DNA of 64,000 nucleotides from Bacteroidota bacterium. Its GTDB lineage: Bacteria > Bacteroidota > Rhodothermia > Balneolales > HLUCCA01. The notes beneath the pieces were generated by a model. It was not told the DNA's origin. It saw only the letters and a list, made by a program, of their open reading frames with translations, and did not search any database. The stretch covers positions 124,001 through 188,000 of the forward strand of contig JAFIEZ010000018.1 of the NCBI GenBank assembly GCA_020832235.1, read 5' to 3'. Of this stretch, positions 18,082 through 26,254 are shown piece after piece (the first letter of the stretch is position 1; every line of letters begins with the position of its first letter). The translations under genes were made by a program, and so were the position numbers.

Positions 18082-19496
18082 TGAGTGCATTTTTACCTGA
18101 AGCCATTCTTATGTATCTGCCCACCTTTGTGCAGATTGTGTATCTGATTGCAGCCTCGATGTTCATCATCGGACTGAAACGCCTCGGGTCTCCGGCTACG
18201 GCCCGATCTGGTAACCAGATGGCGTCGCTGGCTATGTTTATTGGGGTCATCGTAACCCTGTTCGACCGTGAAATTGTTTCCTTTGAATACATCATTGTGG
18301 GGGTCATCATTGGTGCTGCAATAGGCGCCGTGCTGGCCAAACGTGTGGAAATGACTTCCATGCCCGAGCTCGTGGCGGTGTTCAATGGATTTGGCGGTGC
18401 AGCCTCAGCCCTGGTTGCCGCCGGTGAGTATTTTCGTATTGCGGAGGTAAACCTGCCCGGAAGCGATCTATTCATAATGTGTATCAGTATTTTCATCGGT
18501 TCGGTTACGTTTACCGGGTCGCTGGTGGCTTTTGCCAAGCTCAGCGGCAAAATTTCGGGGAATCCGATTACATTTCCGGGTCAGAAGCCGCTTAACGCCC
18601 TGCTTCTGGTCGTAATTTTCGGTCTTTCGGTGTATTTCGTGATGGATCCGACCTACCTGGTGCCGCTGTTGGTGGTGATCGGGATTTCGGTGCTGCTTGG
18701 GGTGCTTTTCGTGATACCGATTGGTGGTGCCGATATGCCTGTGGTGATTTCACTGCTGAACTCCTTGTCTGGTATTGCGGCTTCGGCGGCAGGATTTGTG
18801 GTGGGCAATACCCTGCTCATTATTGCCGGTGCGCTGGTTGGGGCCTCGGGACTCATTCTTACCAACATCATGTGTAAAGCCATGAACCGAACCCTTACTA
18901 ATGTATTGTTCGGAGCCTTCGGCGGCGACGGCGGTGCGGCTGCAGTGGGTGATGGCGGTCCGAAGAACTACAAAGAAGCCATGGCCGATGATGTTGCCGT
19001 GATGACAGCCTATGCCCAGCGGGTGGTAATTGTTCCCGGTTACGGACTTGCCGTAGCTCAGGCACAGCATACCATTCGCGAGGTGGCCAGCTTGCTGGAG
19101 GCCAAAGGTGTGGATGTGAAATATGGCATCCATCCGGTTGCAGGTCGTATGCCGGGTCACATGAACGTACTGCTGGCCGAAGCCAATGTGCCCTATCCGC
19201 AGCTCTACGATATGGATGATATCAATCCGGAATTCGAGAAGACCGACGTGGTGTTGGTCATAGGCGCGAATGATGTGGTGAATCCGCAGGCACGGAATAA
19301 TCCGGCCTCGCCTATTTACGGCATGCCCATTTTGAATGTGGATAAAGCCAAGGCGGTCATCATTCTGAAACGTTCGATGAATACCGGGTTTGCGGGAATT
19401 GATAACGACCTGTTCTATCTGGATAATTCATACATGTTCTTTGGCGATGCGAAGAAATCGCTGCAGACGCTGGTTGGGGCTATAAAAGAGCTTTAA
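18081..19496 (+). CDS. pntB: NAD(P) transhydrogenase, beta subunit
   Basis: A 471-residue protein. About nine membrane helices (residues 1-270) form the proton channel together with alpha-2. Residues ~285-471 form the NADP(H)-binding domain III with VPGYGLAVAQAQH, HPVAGRMPGHMNVLLAE, VVLVIGANDVVNP and the lid region VLKRSMNTGFAG in the variant VIILKRSMNTGFAG. All expected NADP-binding motifs are intact. It is the last gene of the pnt operon; a terminator-like hairpin lies ~265 nt downstream after a tandem-repeat segment. Confidence 0.96.
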   Translation: MSAFLPEAILMYLPTFVQIVYLIAASMFIIGLKRLGSPATARSGNQMASLAMFIGVIVTLFDREIVSFEYIIVGVIIGAAIGAVLAKRVEMTSMPELVAVFNGFGGAASALVAAGEYFRIAEVNLPGSDLFIMCISIFIGSVTFTGSLVAFAKLSGKISGNPITFPGQKPLNALLLVVIFGLSVYFVMDPTYLVPLLVVIGISVLLGVLFVIPIGGADMPVVISLLNSLSGIAASAAGFVVGNTLLIIAGALVGASGLILTNIMCKAMNRTLTNVLFGAFGGDGGAAAVGDGGPKNYKEAMADDVAVMTAYAQRVVIVPGYGLAVAQAQHTIREVASLLEAKGVDVKYGIHPVAGRMPGHMNVLLAEANVPYPQLYDMDDINPEFEKTDVVLVIGANDVVNPQARNNPASPIYGMPILNVDKAKAVIILKRSMNTGFAGIDNDLFYLDNSYMFFGDAKKSLQTLVGAIKEL

Positions 19497-19576
19497 TTGG
19501 TGCAGCGTGATGAATGGGTGAGGCCCTGGCGCAGCTTTACGGTGCTTTGGCTCCGGTTCATCGCAGTCAGCCCGGG

Positions 19577-19713
19577 GCCGGGATCGTGCTAAGGCACTGC
19601 TCGCTCCTGTTTCGTGTAATGTAACGTTCTTTACCGCGCGCCGGGATCGTGCTCAGGCAATGCTCGCTCCTGTTCCGTGTAATGTAACGTTCTTTATCTC
19701 GCGCCGGGATCGC
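19577..19713. repeat. 63-bp tandem repeat, about 2.2 copies
   Basis: A 63-bp unit starting GCCGGGATCG at 19577 recurs at 19640 and begins again at 19703 before diverging. Copies 1 and 2 differ at only a few positions and share GCTCGCTCCTGTT and GTAATGTAACGTTCTTTA. Stops occur in the plus frames, and no gene is apparent. The segment lies between pntB and its probable terminator. Confidence 0.8.
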
Positions 19714-19760
19714 GCGCACTGTGCTGCGCCTGCACTGCCCGGAATCTCCATCAAAATTTA

Positions 19761-19801
19761 AGCCCTCCGGTTGCCCTCCAGCGGTCGGATGGCTCTTTTT
19801 T
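19761..19801 (+). terminator. Probable terminator of the pnt operon
   Basis: AGCC-CT-CCG pairs with CGG-AT-GGCT around a 17-nt apical segment and is followed directly by CTTTTTTT. It is 265 nt downstream of pntB. The internal mismatch makes the stem imperfect, but the T-run is strong. Confidence 0.65.
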
Positions 19802-20113
19802 TGCCGCGAATTAACCTTTACTGCTGAATAGTTCGCATTTCTTATCTACTTAATGCGTGTTGCTTGATGTTTGAAGCTAAACCTGTGCATATTTCCTCTA
19901 ATACGCACCGTATCCTCAAATACACTTAGGTACTGACCGACTGTGACCGGACAGCAAATTTCATCCGACACAGGGTTTGAACGTCAGATCAGAGCAAGTC
20001 ATTTGAGTTTTGCAAGAGTAGAATATCAATCCCTTGATTGATCACCATCCAAGATCAACATCAACACGGCAGACATCCCGTTAAGACGTTGTTCATGCCG
20101 TAATCTTACTATT
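19802..20113. other. Intergenic region upstream of the porin gene
   Basis: About 310 bp between the pnt terminator and the porin start. It is moderately AT-rich and should hold the porin promoter; no perfect -7 box or operator was recognised. Confidence 0.4.
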
Positions 20114-21244
20114 ATGAAAACTTTACTATCACTACTTGGAGCATCACTGTTTCTCATCCTCATTACCGTTCCGGTGCAGGGTCAATCGAACCCTCAACAT
20201 GTAACGGTTGGAGGAAAGGATGTATCCCTTCGACTGGGATTCACGGCGCAGCCGCGACTAACCTATGCCTACGAACCCTCGGCCGGGGGCGACATCGAGC
20301 GGCTTGGATTTGGCATGCGGCGATTTCGGTTCAAGACCTATGTAAACTACGGGGAAGACATGCGGTTCTTCTCACAGTGGGAGGGCTCGGGACCTACCGT
20401 TGCCCTGCTCGACATCCGTGGTGAATACCGGCTGAACGACAAAACCTGGCTTCGCTTCGGTCGATTTGTGGGGGCTCATCCTCGTGTGATGGCCATTACT
20501 CTGCACTCCGACATCGATGTAATTGACCGTCCGGGCATTGCGGCGGTCTGGGCCCGAAACACGATAGGGGCGGATGCTCGTGATTATGGGGCGGAGATTC
20601 TTTACCGCATTCCCCGGCTTGAATACCGGTTGTTTTTTGCCAATGGGTACAATCAGAATAACTTCCGTAACGAGGCCAATAATGCCAGTATAACGGGAGG
20701 AGTATCGGACATGGGAATGGCGATCAGTACCATGGTCAGATATTTTCCTGAGCGTTTCACAAACAGTGAAGCAGGTGGGTATGTTGGGTATAATCAATCC
20801 AAAAATCCGCTTACCGTAAGCAGTCGTGCTCCCGGTGTTGGTCGTGGCTTTTTCTCTACATCGGCGCATGCGTATTGGGGTGCAATTGCGGGATCTCAGC
20901 CGGTGCGGGCAAAGCTAGACGTTGTGAGTGTACGGTATGAAAGTGTAGCGACTGCGAATCAGGGCAATTATCAGCAGACGTTTCTTGGCGGGGCTGCAAC
21001 CTTTGCCTGGCTGGTGCGACCGGCGCTGGAGCTGGATGTGATACTGGAAAATTACAACGTGGATACGGGAAACGCTGCTTCGGAGACACGGTTACTCACG
21101 ATGGGAGCAACGTACAGTTTCAGTGCGGCACGCGGGGACAGTTTTATGGGTCAGAAAATCACTTTGGGGTATACCCTGAAAGATGAGCGTGGGGTAGACG
21201 ATTTTGGTCATTTGCTGATTTTGCAGTTCCAGATACTTTTTTGA
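20114..21244 (+). CDS. Outer-membrane porin, phosphate-selective porin O/P-like
   Basis: A 376-residue protein with a cleavable signal peptide ending VPVQGQ (residue ~24). The mature part consists of alternating amphipathic strands with Gly/Asn/Asp turns, for example LRLGFTAQPRLTYAYEP, RRFRFKTYVNYGEDMRFFSQWE, TWLRFGRFVGAHPR, and it ends with aromatic phenylalanine (LLILQFQILF), the usual C-terminal signature for insertion by the BAM complex. Length and strand pattern fit a 16-stranded porin of the OprO/P-like group. The solute is not evident. The gene stands alone, with a hairpin 112 nt downstream. Confidence 0.78.
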   Translation: MKTLLSLLGASLFLILITVPVQGQSNPQHVTVGGKDVSLRLGFTAQPRLTYAYEPSAGGDIERLGFGMRRFRFKTYVNYGEDMRFFSQWEGSGPTVALLDIRGEYRLNDKTWLRFGRFVGAHPRVMAITLHSDIDVIDRPGIAAVWARNTIGADARDYGAEILYRIPRLEYRLFFANGYNQNNFRNEANNASITGGVSDMGMAISTMVRYFPERFTNSEAGGYVGYNQSKNPLTVSSRAPGVGRGFFSTSAHAYWGAIAGSQPVRAKLDVVSVRYESVATANQGNYQQTFLGGAATFAWLVRPALELDVILENYNVDTGNAASETRLLTMGATYSFSAARGDSFMGQKITLGYTLKDERGVDDFGHLLILQFQILF

Positions 21245-21355
21245 TGGATACGGATGGAGTAATGTGTGATGAAATAAAAGACAAAAAAATAATCCGTATA
21301 TTTTAGGTAATCGACGACATAACTAGTGACTCCGTGTCCGTCGGTTGGATGAAAA

Positions 21356-21386
21356 GAACCCCGGCAGCTGAACCCTGTCGGGGTTC
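21356..21386. terminator. Hairpin terminator between convergent porin and aminotransferase genes
   Basis: GAACCCCG and CGGGGTTC pair, continued by CAG/CTG after a mismatch, with a 6-nt loop. The 3' side is AATATTTTAT on the plus strand and TCTTTTCATCC on the minus strand, so it can serve either transcript. Confidence 0.7.
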
Positions 21387-21474
21387 AATATTTTATAGAG
21401 GACTCACGCGCCGCATTAATTTTATCGGTCTACGCCATGACAATATATTTAATTGACGCCCAATGGTCTGAAAA

Positions 21475-22740
21475 TTATGCGCTAGTTACCTGATCCAGGG
21501 ACTCCTCGAAAATTGCCAGCGCCTTGTCCAGCTCTTCACGGGTCACTACAAGCGGCGGAATCCAGCGAATGACATTCCCATACGTGCCGCAACTAAGCAT
21601 AAGCAAATTCTGACTGATGCAGGCCGCAACAACCTCTCGGGTAGTAAGCGGATCAGGCTCGCCCGTTTCAACGTTTGTAAACTCCGTTGCAACCATGAGT
21701 CCACGACCCCGAACATCCCCGATTACCGGATAACGGTGCTGTAGTTCACGCAACTTTCCCTGTAAATAGTCCCCGTTAACGCGCGCCCGGCGAGGCAGGT
21801 CTTCATCCAGCATCACATCAACCGTTGCACAAGCCGCAGCCGCAGCGATGGCGCTGCCTCCGCCATACGTCCCCCCATGCGTTCCGGGCATCCACTTCTC
21901 CATGAGTCTGGCGGATGCCGCTACGGCCGAAATCGGAAGTCCGCTACCGAGACCTTTTGCCATTACAATCACATCGGGCTTCACTCCGCTCTGCTCGAAG
22001 CAGAAAAAGCTCCCTGTTCTGCCAAAGCCACTCTGCACTTCATCCAGTACCAGAAGCATGCCATGCTCATCGCATACCTCGCGAAGGTGCCGAAGCCAAG
22101 CGGTCGGAGCAGGAACATAGCCGCCTTCGCCTAAAACCGGCTCAATGATTATGGCGGCGGTTTCGTCGGGCGCTGTCTGACCTTTAAGCAGGATGTCGAG
22201 CTGTTTCTTGCAGAATGCCAATGTAGCATCTTCATCCCACCCATACTGATAGGCATACGGGAATGGAGCCACGAAAATGCCCGACGGCAGGGGCTGAAAC
22301 CGATGCCGATACACCGTTTTGGAGGTGGTCATGGCCATGGTCAGGTGGGTTCGACCATGAAAACTGCCCTGAAATACGATTACATTCGGTCGACCAGTGG
22401 CGGCCTTGCACAGTTTCACGCAGGCCTCTGTGGCCTCGGCCCCACTGTTCGAGAAGAAGAACCGGTCGATATGCGCCGGCGTTACCTGATTCAACTTTTC
22501 AGCCAGTTCCACAGTTTTGCGGGGAATTACGCAGTTCATCTGACCAAATAGCAGTTGTGTGCTCTGCTGCTGAATAGCTTCGGTAACACGGGGGTGACAA
22601 TGACCAGTATTCACAACGCCGATTCCGGAGGTGAAATCCATATAGCGGTTCCCATCCGCATCATACAGGTAAATCCCTTCCCCGCGTGTGATTTCAGCGG
22701 TGGTGAGGTGTGTCCAGACTGGCGATAAATACTGTGACAT
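21475..22740 (-). CDS. Class III PLP-dependent aminotransferase (GABA/4-aminobutyrate type)
   Basis: A 421-residue fold-type I aminotransferase. The PLP lysine is Lys262 in VIVMAKGLGSG; Asp233 of VLDEVQ holds the pyridine nitrogen; SGAEATEA (residues ~99-106) binds phosphate. GIGVVNTGHCHPRV near residue 40 is typical of GABA and acetylornithine aminotransferases. Its position at the end of a leftward set (regulator, carbamoyl hydrolase, aldehyde dehydrogenase, this enzyme) fits conversion of GABA to succinate semialdehyde. The alternative, an ornithine or diaminobutyrate aminotransferase, cannot be excluded by sequence alone. Separated by 137 bp from the aldehyde dehydrogenase, so it may have its own promoter. 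Confidence 0.85.
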   Translation of the reverse strand: MSQYLSPVWTHLTTAEITRGEGIYLYDADGNRYMDFTSGIGVVNTGHCHPRVTEAIQQQSTQLLFGQMNCVIPRKTVELAEKLNQVTPAHIDRFFFSNSGAEATEACVKLCKAATGRPNVIVFQGSFHGRTHLTMAMTTSKTVYRHRFQPLPSGIFVAPFPYAYQYGWDEDATLAFCKKQLDILLKGQTAPDETAAIIIEPVLGEGGYVPAPTAWLRHLREVCDEHGMLLVLDEVQSGFGRTGSFFCFEQSGVKPDVIVMAKGLGSGLPISAVAASARLMEKWMPGTHGGTYGGGSAIAAAAACATVDVMLDEDLPRRARVNGDYLQGKLRELQHRYPVIGDVRGRGLMVATEFTNVETGEPDPLTTREVVAACISQNLLMLSCGTYGNVIRWIPPLVVTREELDKALAIFEESLDQVTSA

Positions 22741-22877
22741 GTGTGTTGCTGTGATTACGTGTTTACGTTTTTAACAGATAGTTAGGGTTGCGTACAAAGG
22801 CGTACGTGAATCCGCAATAATCCACCGTTGAAGCGTTCAAACGATGGATAACAGGTTGATGTAATTCGAAAATAAGA

Positions 22878-24347
22878 TCACAATTTTACCCACACAGCCT
22901 TCTCTTGCGTGTACAGGTCCAGCGCACTGCGCCCCATTTCCCGTCCAATACCACTTTCTTTATAGCCTCCAAAGGGTACAGCGGGATGAAACATATCGTA
23001 GCCGTTAATCCACACCACTCCGGCCTGCAATTCATGGGCAATCCTGTGGGCGCGCGAAATATCTTTTGTCCAGACGGCGGAGGCCAATCCGTACCGGGTT
23101 CCGTTCGCCATCGATAGCAACTCATCCTCATCAGAAAACGGCGTAATCGTCACTACCGGACCAAAAATTTCTTCCTGCACGATGCTTGACTGCTGGTTAC
23201 CGGCGGCAAAAATGGTAGGTTCAACGAAATATCCATCCGCCAGCTCGTCGGCCTGACGCCGCCCCCCAAGCACCAGATCGGCTTCGGTGCGCCCTGCACG
23301 GATATAGTCCTGCACACGATTCAGTTGCTGTTCTGAAATCAGCGGTCCCAGATCGGGATTCGACATTCCGGGACCCATTTTCAGCCCCCTGGTATCGGCC
23401 GAAAGCGCATCCACCACTTCATCGTACCGACTCGCCTCCACATACACCCGCGACCCAAGCGTGCACTCCTGTCCGCTGTTGAAAAAACAGGCCCAAACCA
23501 GCGATTCCCTCACTTTTTGCATATCGGCATCCCCGAAAATAATATTGGGCGACTTCCCGCCCAGCTCCAGCGATACTTTTTTGAGGTTGGATGCAGCAGA
23601 TGCGGCCAGAATCTTCTTGCCCACCGCAGTAGAACCGGTAAAACCAACTTTGTCGATGTCGTTGTGATGGGAGAGCAACGCGCCGGTTTCTCCATCACCA
23701 GGAAGCACCTGCACCATTCCTGCAGGAAACCCCGCTTCGCGTATAAGTCCGGCCAGATACAGGGCTGAAAGAGGCGTTTGTTGAGCAGGTTTGAGGATGC
23801 AGCAATTGCCACATGCCAGTGCCGGAGCCAGCTTCCAGATCGCCATCACCAACGGGAAGTTCCACGGCACGATCAGCGCTACCACTCCCAGCGCCTCACG
23901 ACGGGTATAGACCAACACGGATGGGTCCTGAACGGGAATCTGAGCTCCCTCAATCTTGTCGGCCCATCCGGCGTAGTACTGCAGATGACCGACGGCGGAT
24001 TTCATGTCGGCCAGGGCGCGTTTATACGGTTTCCCATTATCGATGCACTCAATTTCGGCAAGAACACCCATATCGCGCCTAATGAGCTCGGCTAGTCGAT
24101 GGAGCAGAGCGGCACGCTTCCCCGGCGACATCGACCTTACTCCCGCAGTAAATGCCTTCCGGGCTGCATCCACAGCCGCATCCACGTCGGCCTTCCCGGC
24201 CTTGGCAACATTGCAAATACGCTTTCCATCGGCAGGATTTACCGTTTCGAACGATTCTCCGCTCCCTGAAACCACCCACTCGTTGTTGATAAACAGCCGC
24301 TTCTCCGACTGCAAAAAAGACTTCGTGTTATCCGATAGTTGTTTCAT
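22878..24347 (-). CDS. NAD(P)-dependent aldehyde dehydrogenase (aminobutyraldehyde/betaine-aldehyde type)
   Basis: A 489-residue class I/II aldehyde dehydrogenase, full length. The catalytic Cys is Cys295 in NSGQECTLGSR and the general base is Glu261 in SLELGGKSPNI; Asn163 of VPWNFP stabilises the oxyanion; GFTGST (236-241) binds the cofactor. The sequence type is close to gamma-aminobutyraldehyde and betaine-aldehyde dehydrogenases. Next to two aminotransferases and a deiminase-family gene, oxidation of 4-aminobutanal to GABA is the most economical role. It sits 29 bp downstream of the carbamoyl-hydrolase gene, clearly in the same transcript. Confidence 0.88.
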   Translation of the reverse strand: MKQLSDNTKSFLQSEKRLFINNEWVVSGSGESFETVNPADGKRICNVAKAGKADVDAAVDAARKAFTAGVRSMSPGKRAALLHRLAELIRRDMGVLAEIECIDNGKPYKRALADMKSAVGHLQYYAGWADKIEGAQIPVQDPSVLVYTRREALGVVALIVPWNFPLVMAIWKLAPALACGNCCILKPAQQTPLSALYLAGLIREAGFPAGMVQVLPGDGETGALLSHHNDIDKVGFTGSTAVGKKILAASAASNLKKVSLELGGKSPNIIFGDADMQKVRESLVWACFFNSGQECTLGSRVYVEASRYDEVVDALSADTRGLKMGPGMSNPDLGPLISEQQLNRVQDYIRAGRTEADLVLGGRRQADELADGYFVEPTIFAAGNQQSSIVQEEIFGPVVTITPFSDEDELLSMANGTRYGLASAVWTKDISRAHRIAHELQAGVVWINGYDMFHPAVPFGGYKESGIGREMGRSALDLYTQEKAVWVKL

Positions 24348-24376
24348 AATTCCTCGGTTTTTAGATCATATCGATG

Positions 24377-25660
24377 CTACTTTAACTTCAGCAAAGTTGC
24401 CAGCAGCACATTCGCACCCGCAATCACATGCTCATCACGGGCAAATTCGGCTTCATTATGACTGATACCGTCCCTACAGGGAATAAAAATCATAGCCGTT
24501 GGCGCCACACGCGACACATACACCGCGTCATGTCCCGCCCCGCTCACCATCCTTCGATGCGCATAGTTCAACTGCCTGGCCGCCGCCTCCACCGCATCCA
24601 CACAACCGGCATCAAAATGAACAGGCGGTGAATGCCAGATTTCCGTGCAGCCAATGCCATCACCAGCGCAAATCTCCAGCACCTGTTCATGCATAGCCTG
24701 AAGCGTATCTGCAAGAGGATGGCGGATGTCCACACTAAACTGCACCGTTCCAGGCACCGTATTCCGCGACCCTGGCTGCACCGAGAGCTCTCCGATCGTT
24801 ATTCTGGCATCATCGCCAAATCCCGCTGCCATCGTATATAATCGAGAAATCAGAGCACCAAGAACAGGTACAGGATCGTTGCGCATCGCCATCGGGGAAG
24901 GACCTGCGTGCGTCTCCTTTCCGTGTATGGTCACATCGTACCAGCGTATACCCTGAACTCCCCCGACAATGCCGATTGATTCCCCGGCCTGCTCCAGAAT
25001 GGGTCCCTGCTCAATATGGAGCTCAATGTAGGCCTTCACCGGCGAACTCGGCAAACTCGGCGAACTCGGCAAACTCGGCGACTCAGGCGACTCAGGCGAC
25101 TCAGGCGAATCCGTTCGATACACCGCTGATCGACTTCCGGCAAAACCGATGCATTTGAGCGCATCACCCAGTCGCGTACCCGAAGCGTCTGTTCTATCGA
25201 GGGCGTATTCCAGCGTGAATGCTCCTGCAAACACGCCCGAAGCAATCATCGCGGGAGCAAATCGCGCCCCCTCCTCATTGGTCCACGAAACAATTTCGAT
25301 ATCGTACGCATGATTGATGTTGTTTTCGATAAGTACCTCCACTGCCTCCAACGCTGCCAGTACGCCCAAAACGCCATCGAAGCGCCCACCCGAGGGTTGA
25401 GAATCGAGATGCGAGCCGGTTAGCAGCACGGGTTGAAGGGAATCTCCTCGAGGCCTGGCCCTCTTTCGGGCGAAAATTGAGCCCATCTCATCAACGGTGA
25501 CCTCAAGATTAAGCTCCCGGCACCAGCGTATGAACAGCTCCCGTGCCAACTTGTCCTCATCTGTCAGGGCCAGCCTCCGCACACCTCCGTTCGGCAGCGC
25601 ACCGATTTCGGCCATGGTCTGCATCCTGCCCAATAAACGCGTGGCGTTAACGGTAATCAT
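24377..25660 (-). CDS. M20-family N-carbamoyl-amino-acid/carbamoyl-amine hydrolase
   Basis: A 427-residue Zn-dependent amidohydrolase of the carbamoylase/allantoate-amidohydrolase/beta-ureidopropionase group. Metal and catalytic residues are in GSHLDSQPSGGRFDG, NEEGARF, ELHIEQGP, SGAGHDA and the final DGISHNEAE. Such enzymes release CO2 and NH3 from N-carbamoyl groups. The ATG at 25660 is preferred to one at 25690 because it overlaps the regulator stop as ATGA, the classical coupling signal. Residues ~183-206 are an unusual SPE/SPS/LPS repeat coded by a 9-bp tandem array. In this cluster it may act on N-carbamoylputrescine or N-carbamoyl-beta-alanine; no nitrilase-type AguB is present. Confidence 0.85.
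   Translation of the reverse strand: MITVNATRLLGRMQTMAEIGALPNGGVRRLALTDEDKLARELFIRWCRELNLEVTVDEMGSIFARKRARPRGDSLQPVLLTGSHLDSQPSGGRFDGVLGVLAALEAVEVLIENNINHAYDIEIVSWTNEEGARFAPAMIASGVFAGAFTLEYALDRTDASGTRLGDALKCIGFAGSRSAVYRTDSPESPESPESPSLPSSPSLPSSPVKAYIELHIEQGPILEQAGESIGIVGGVQGIRWYDVTIHGKETHAGPSPMAMRNDPVPVLGALISRLYTMAAGFGDDARITIGELSVQPGSRNTVPGTVQFSVDIRHPLADTLQAMHEQVLEICAGDGIGCTEIWHSPPVHFDAGCVDAVEAAARQLNYAHRRMVSGAGHDAVYVSRVAPTAMIFIPCRDGISHNEAEFARDEHVIAGANVLLATLLKLK
25041..25112. repeat. 9-bp tandem repeat inside the carbamoyl-hydrolase gene
   Basis: Eight 9-bp units in a row: GGCGAACTC and GGCAAACTC alternate four times, then GGCGACTCA three times, then a degenerate GGCGAATCC. Each unit is three codons in the minus frame, so gain or loss of a unit keeps the reading frame. 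Confidence 0.9.
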
Positions 25661-26127
25661 GGCGATGAACTCACGGTATGCGCCGCCCATTTCAGGATCT
25701 GCAGATACATGGTGGTGCTGGTTTCATTCACGCCTTCAATGGTCAGGATGTGGTCGTCCATGAGCTTGAGGAGTTCCTCGTTGCTTCTGCATGTAATATT
25801 GACTTCAAGATCATACGCGCCGGTGGTAATAGCCACGAAACTGACTTCTTCAATGGCCGTGAGCGCTTCTGCTACCTGACGAATACGTCGGGTAGGACGC
25901 ACCTTCAGCATCACCCGGGCATAGGCGTTCATACCGTTTTTCACGGGGTCTGTCCACCCAATGATATGCAGTACGCCCTGCTCAACAAGGCGGTTGTATC
26001 GGTTTCGGGCCATGCCCACCGATACGCCCAGATCTTGGGAAAGATCGGTGAATGAGCGACGCCCATCCTGACTCAGGATACGCAGGACGCGTATATCGAT
26101 GTGGTCAATCTCAAACTTTTCTTTCAT
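25657..26127 (-). CDS. Lrp/AsnC-family transcriptional regulator
   Basis: A 156-residue protein with an N-terminal winged helix (DHIDIRVLRILSQDGRRSF, recognition helix around VSVGMARNRYNRLVEQG) and a C-terminal RAM/AsnC ligand domain (residues ~70-145, ending EGVNETSTTMYLQILK). Members sense amino acids or related metabolites and bind AT-rich DNA as octamers. It is the first gene of the leftward unit and its stop overlaps the hydrolase start by four bases, so it probably controls itself, the downstream catabolic genes and the divergent aminotransferase at 26255. The paired AT-rich boxes at 26176-26219 are candidate sites. Confidence 0.9.
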   Translation of the reverse strand: MKEKFEIDHIDIRVLRILSQDGRRSFTDLSQDLGVSVGMARNRYNRLVEQGVLHIIGWTDPVKNGMNAYARVMLKVRPTRRIRQVAEALTAIEEVSFVAITTGAYDLEVNITCRSNEELLKLMDDHILTIEGVNETSTTMYLQILKWAAHTVSSSP

Positions 26128-26175
26128 AGCAGTGAAGCGCTAACGTTGACATTATTTTTATTTATTTCCTGCCAA

Positions 26176-26219
26176 AATAAAATATTTTTATTTTAAATGT
26201 TAATTCAATAAAATATTTT
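26176..26219. promoter_or_regulatory. Paired AT-rich boxes, candidate Lrp-type binding sites
   Basis: AATAAAATATTTT occurs at 26176-26188 and again at 26207-26219, 31 bp (three helical turns) apart, in the 127-bp spacer between the Lrp-type regulator and the divergent aminotransferase. Each box is near-palindromic. The spacing on one DNA face fits cooperative binding by an Lrp octamer. Confidence 0.6.
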
Positions 26220-26254
26220 CACAATAGAGTATTTAAGTACCGAACGAATTAATC

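Noticed and set aside
19577-19713. Possible CRISPR array
   Set aside because: The repeats are contiguous 63-bp tandem copies without unique spacers, and there are no cas genes.
25036-25245. Minus-strand frame with an Arg/Leu/Ser repeat
   Set aside because: It is the other-frame reading of the 9-bp array inside the M20 hydrolase gene.
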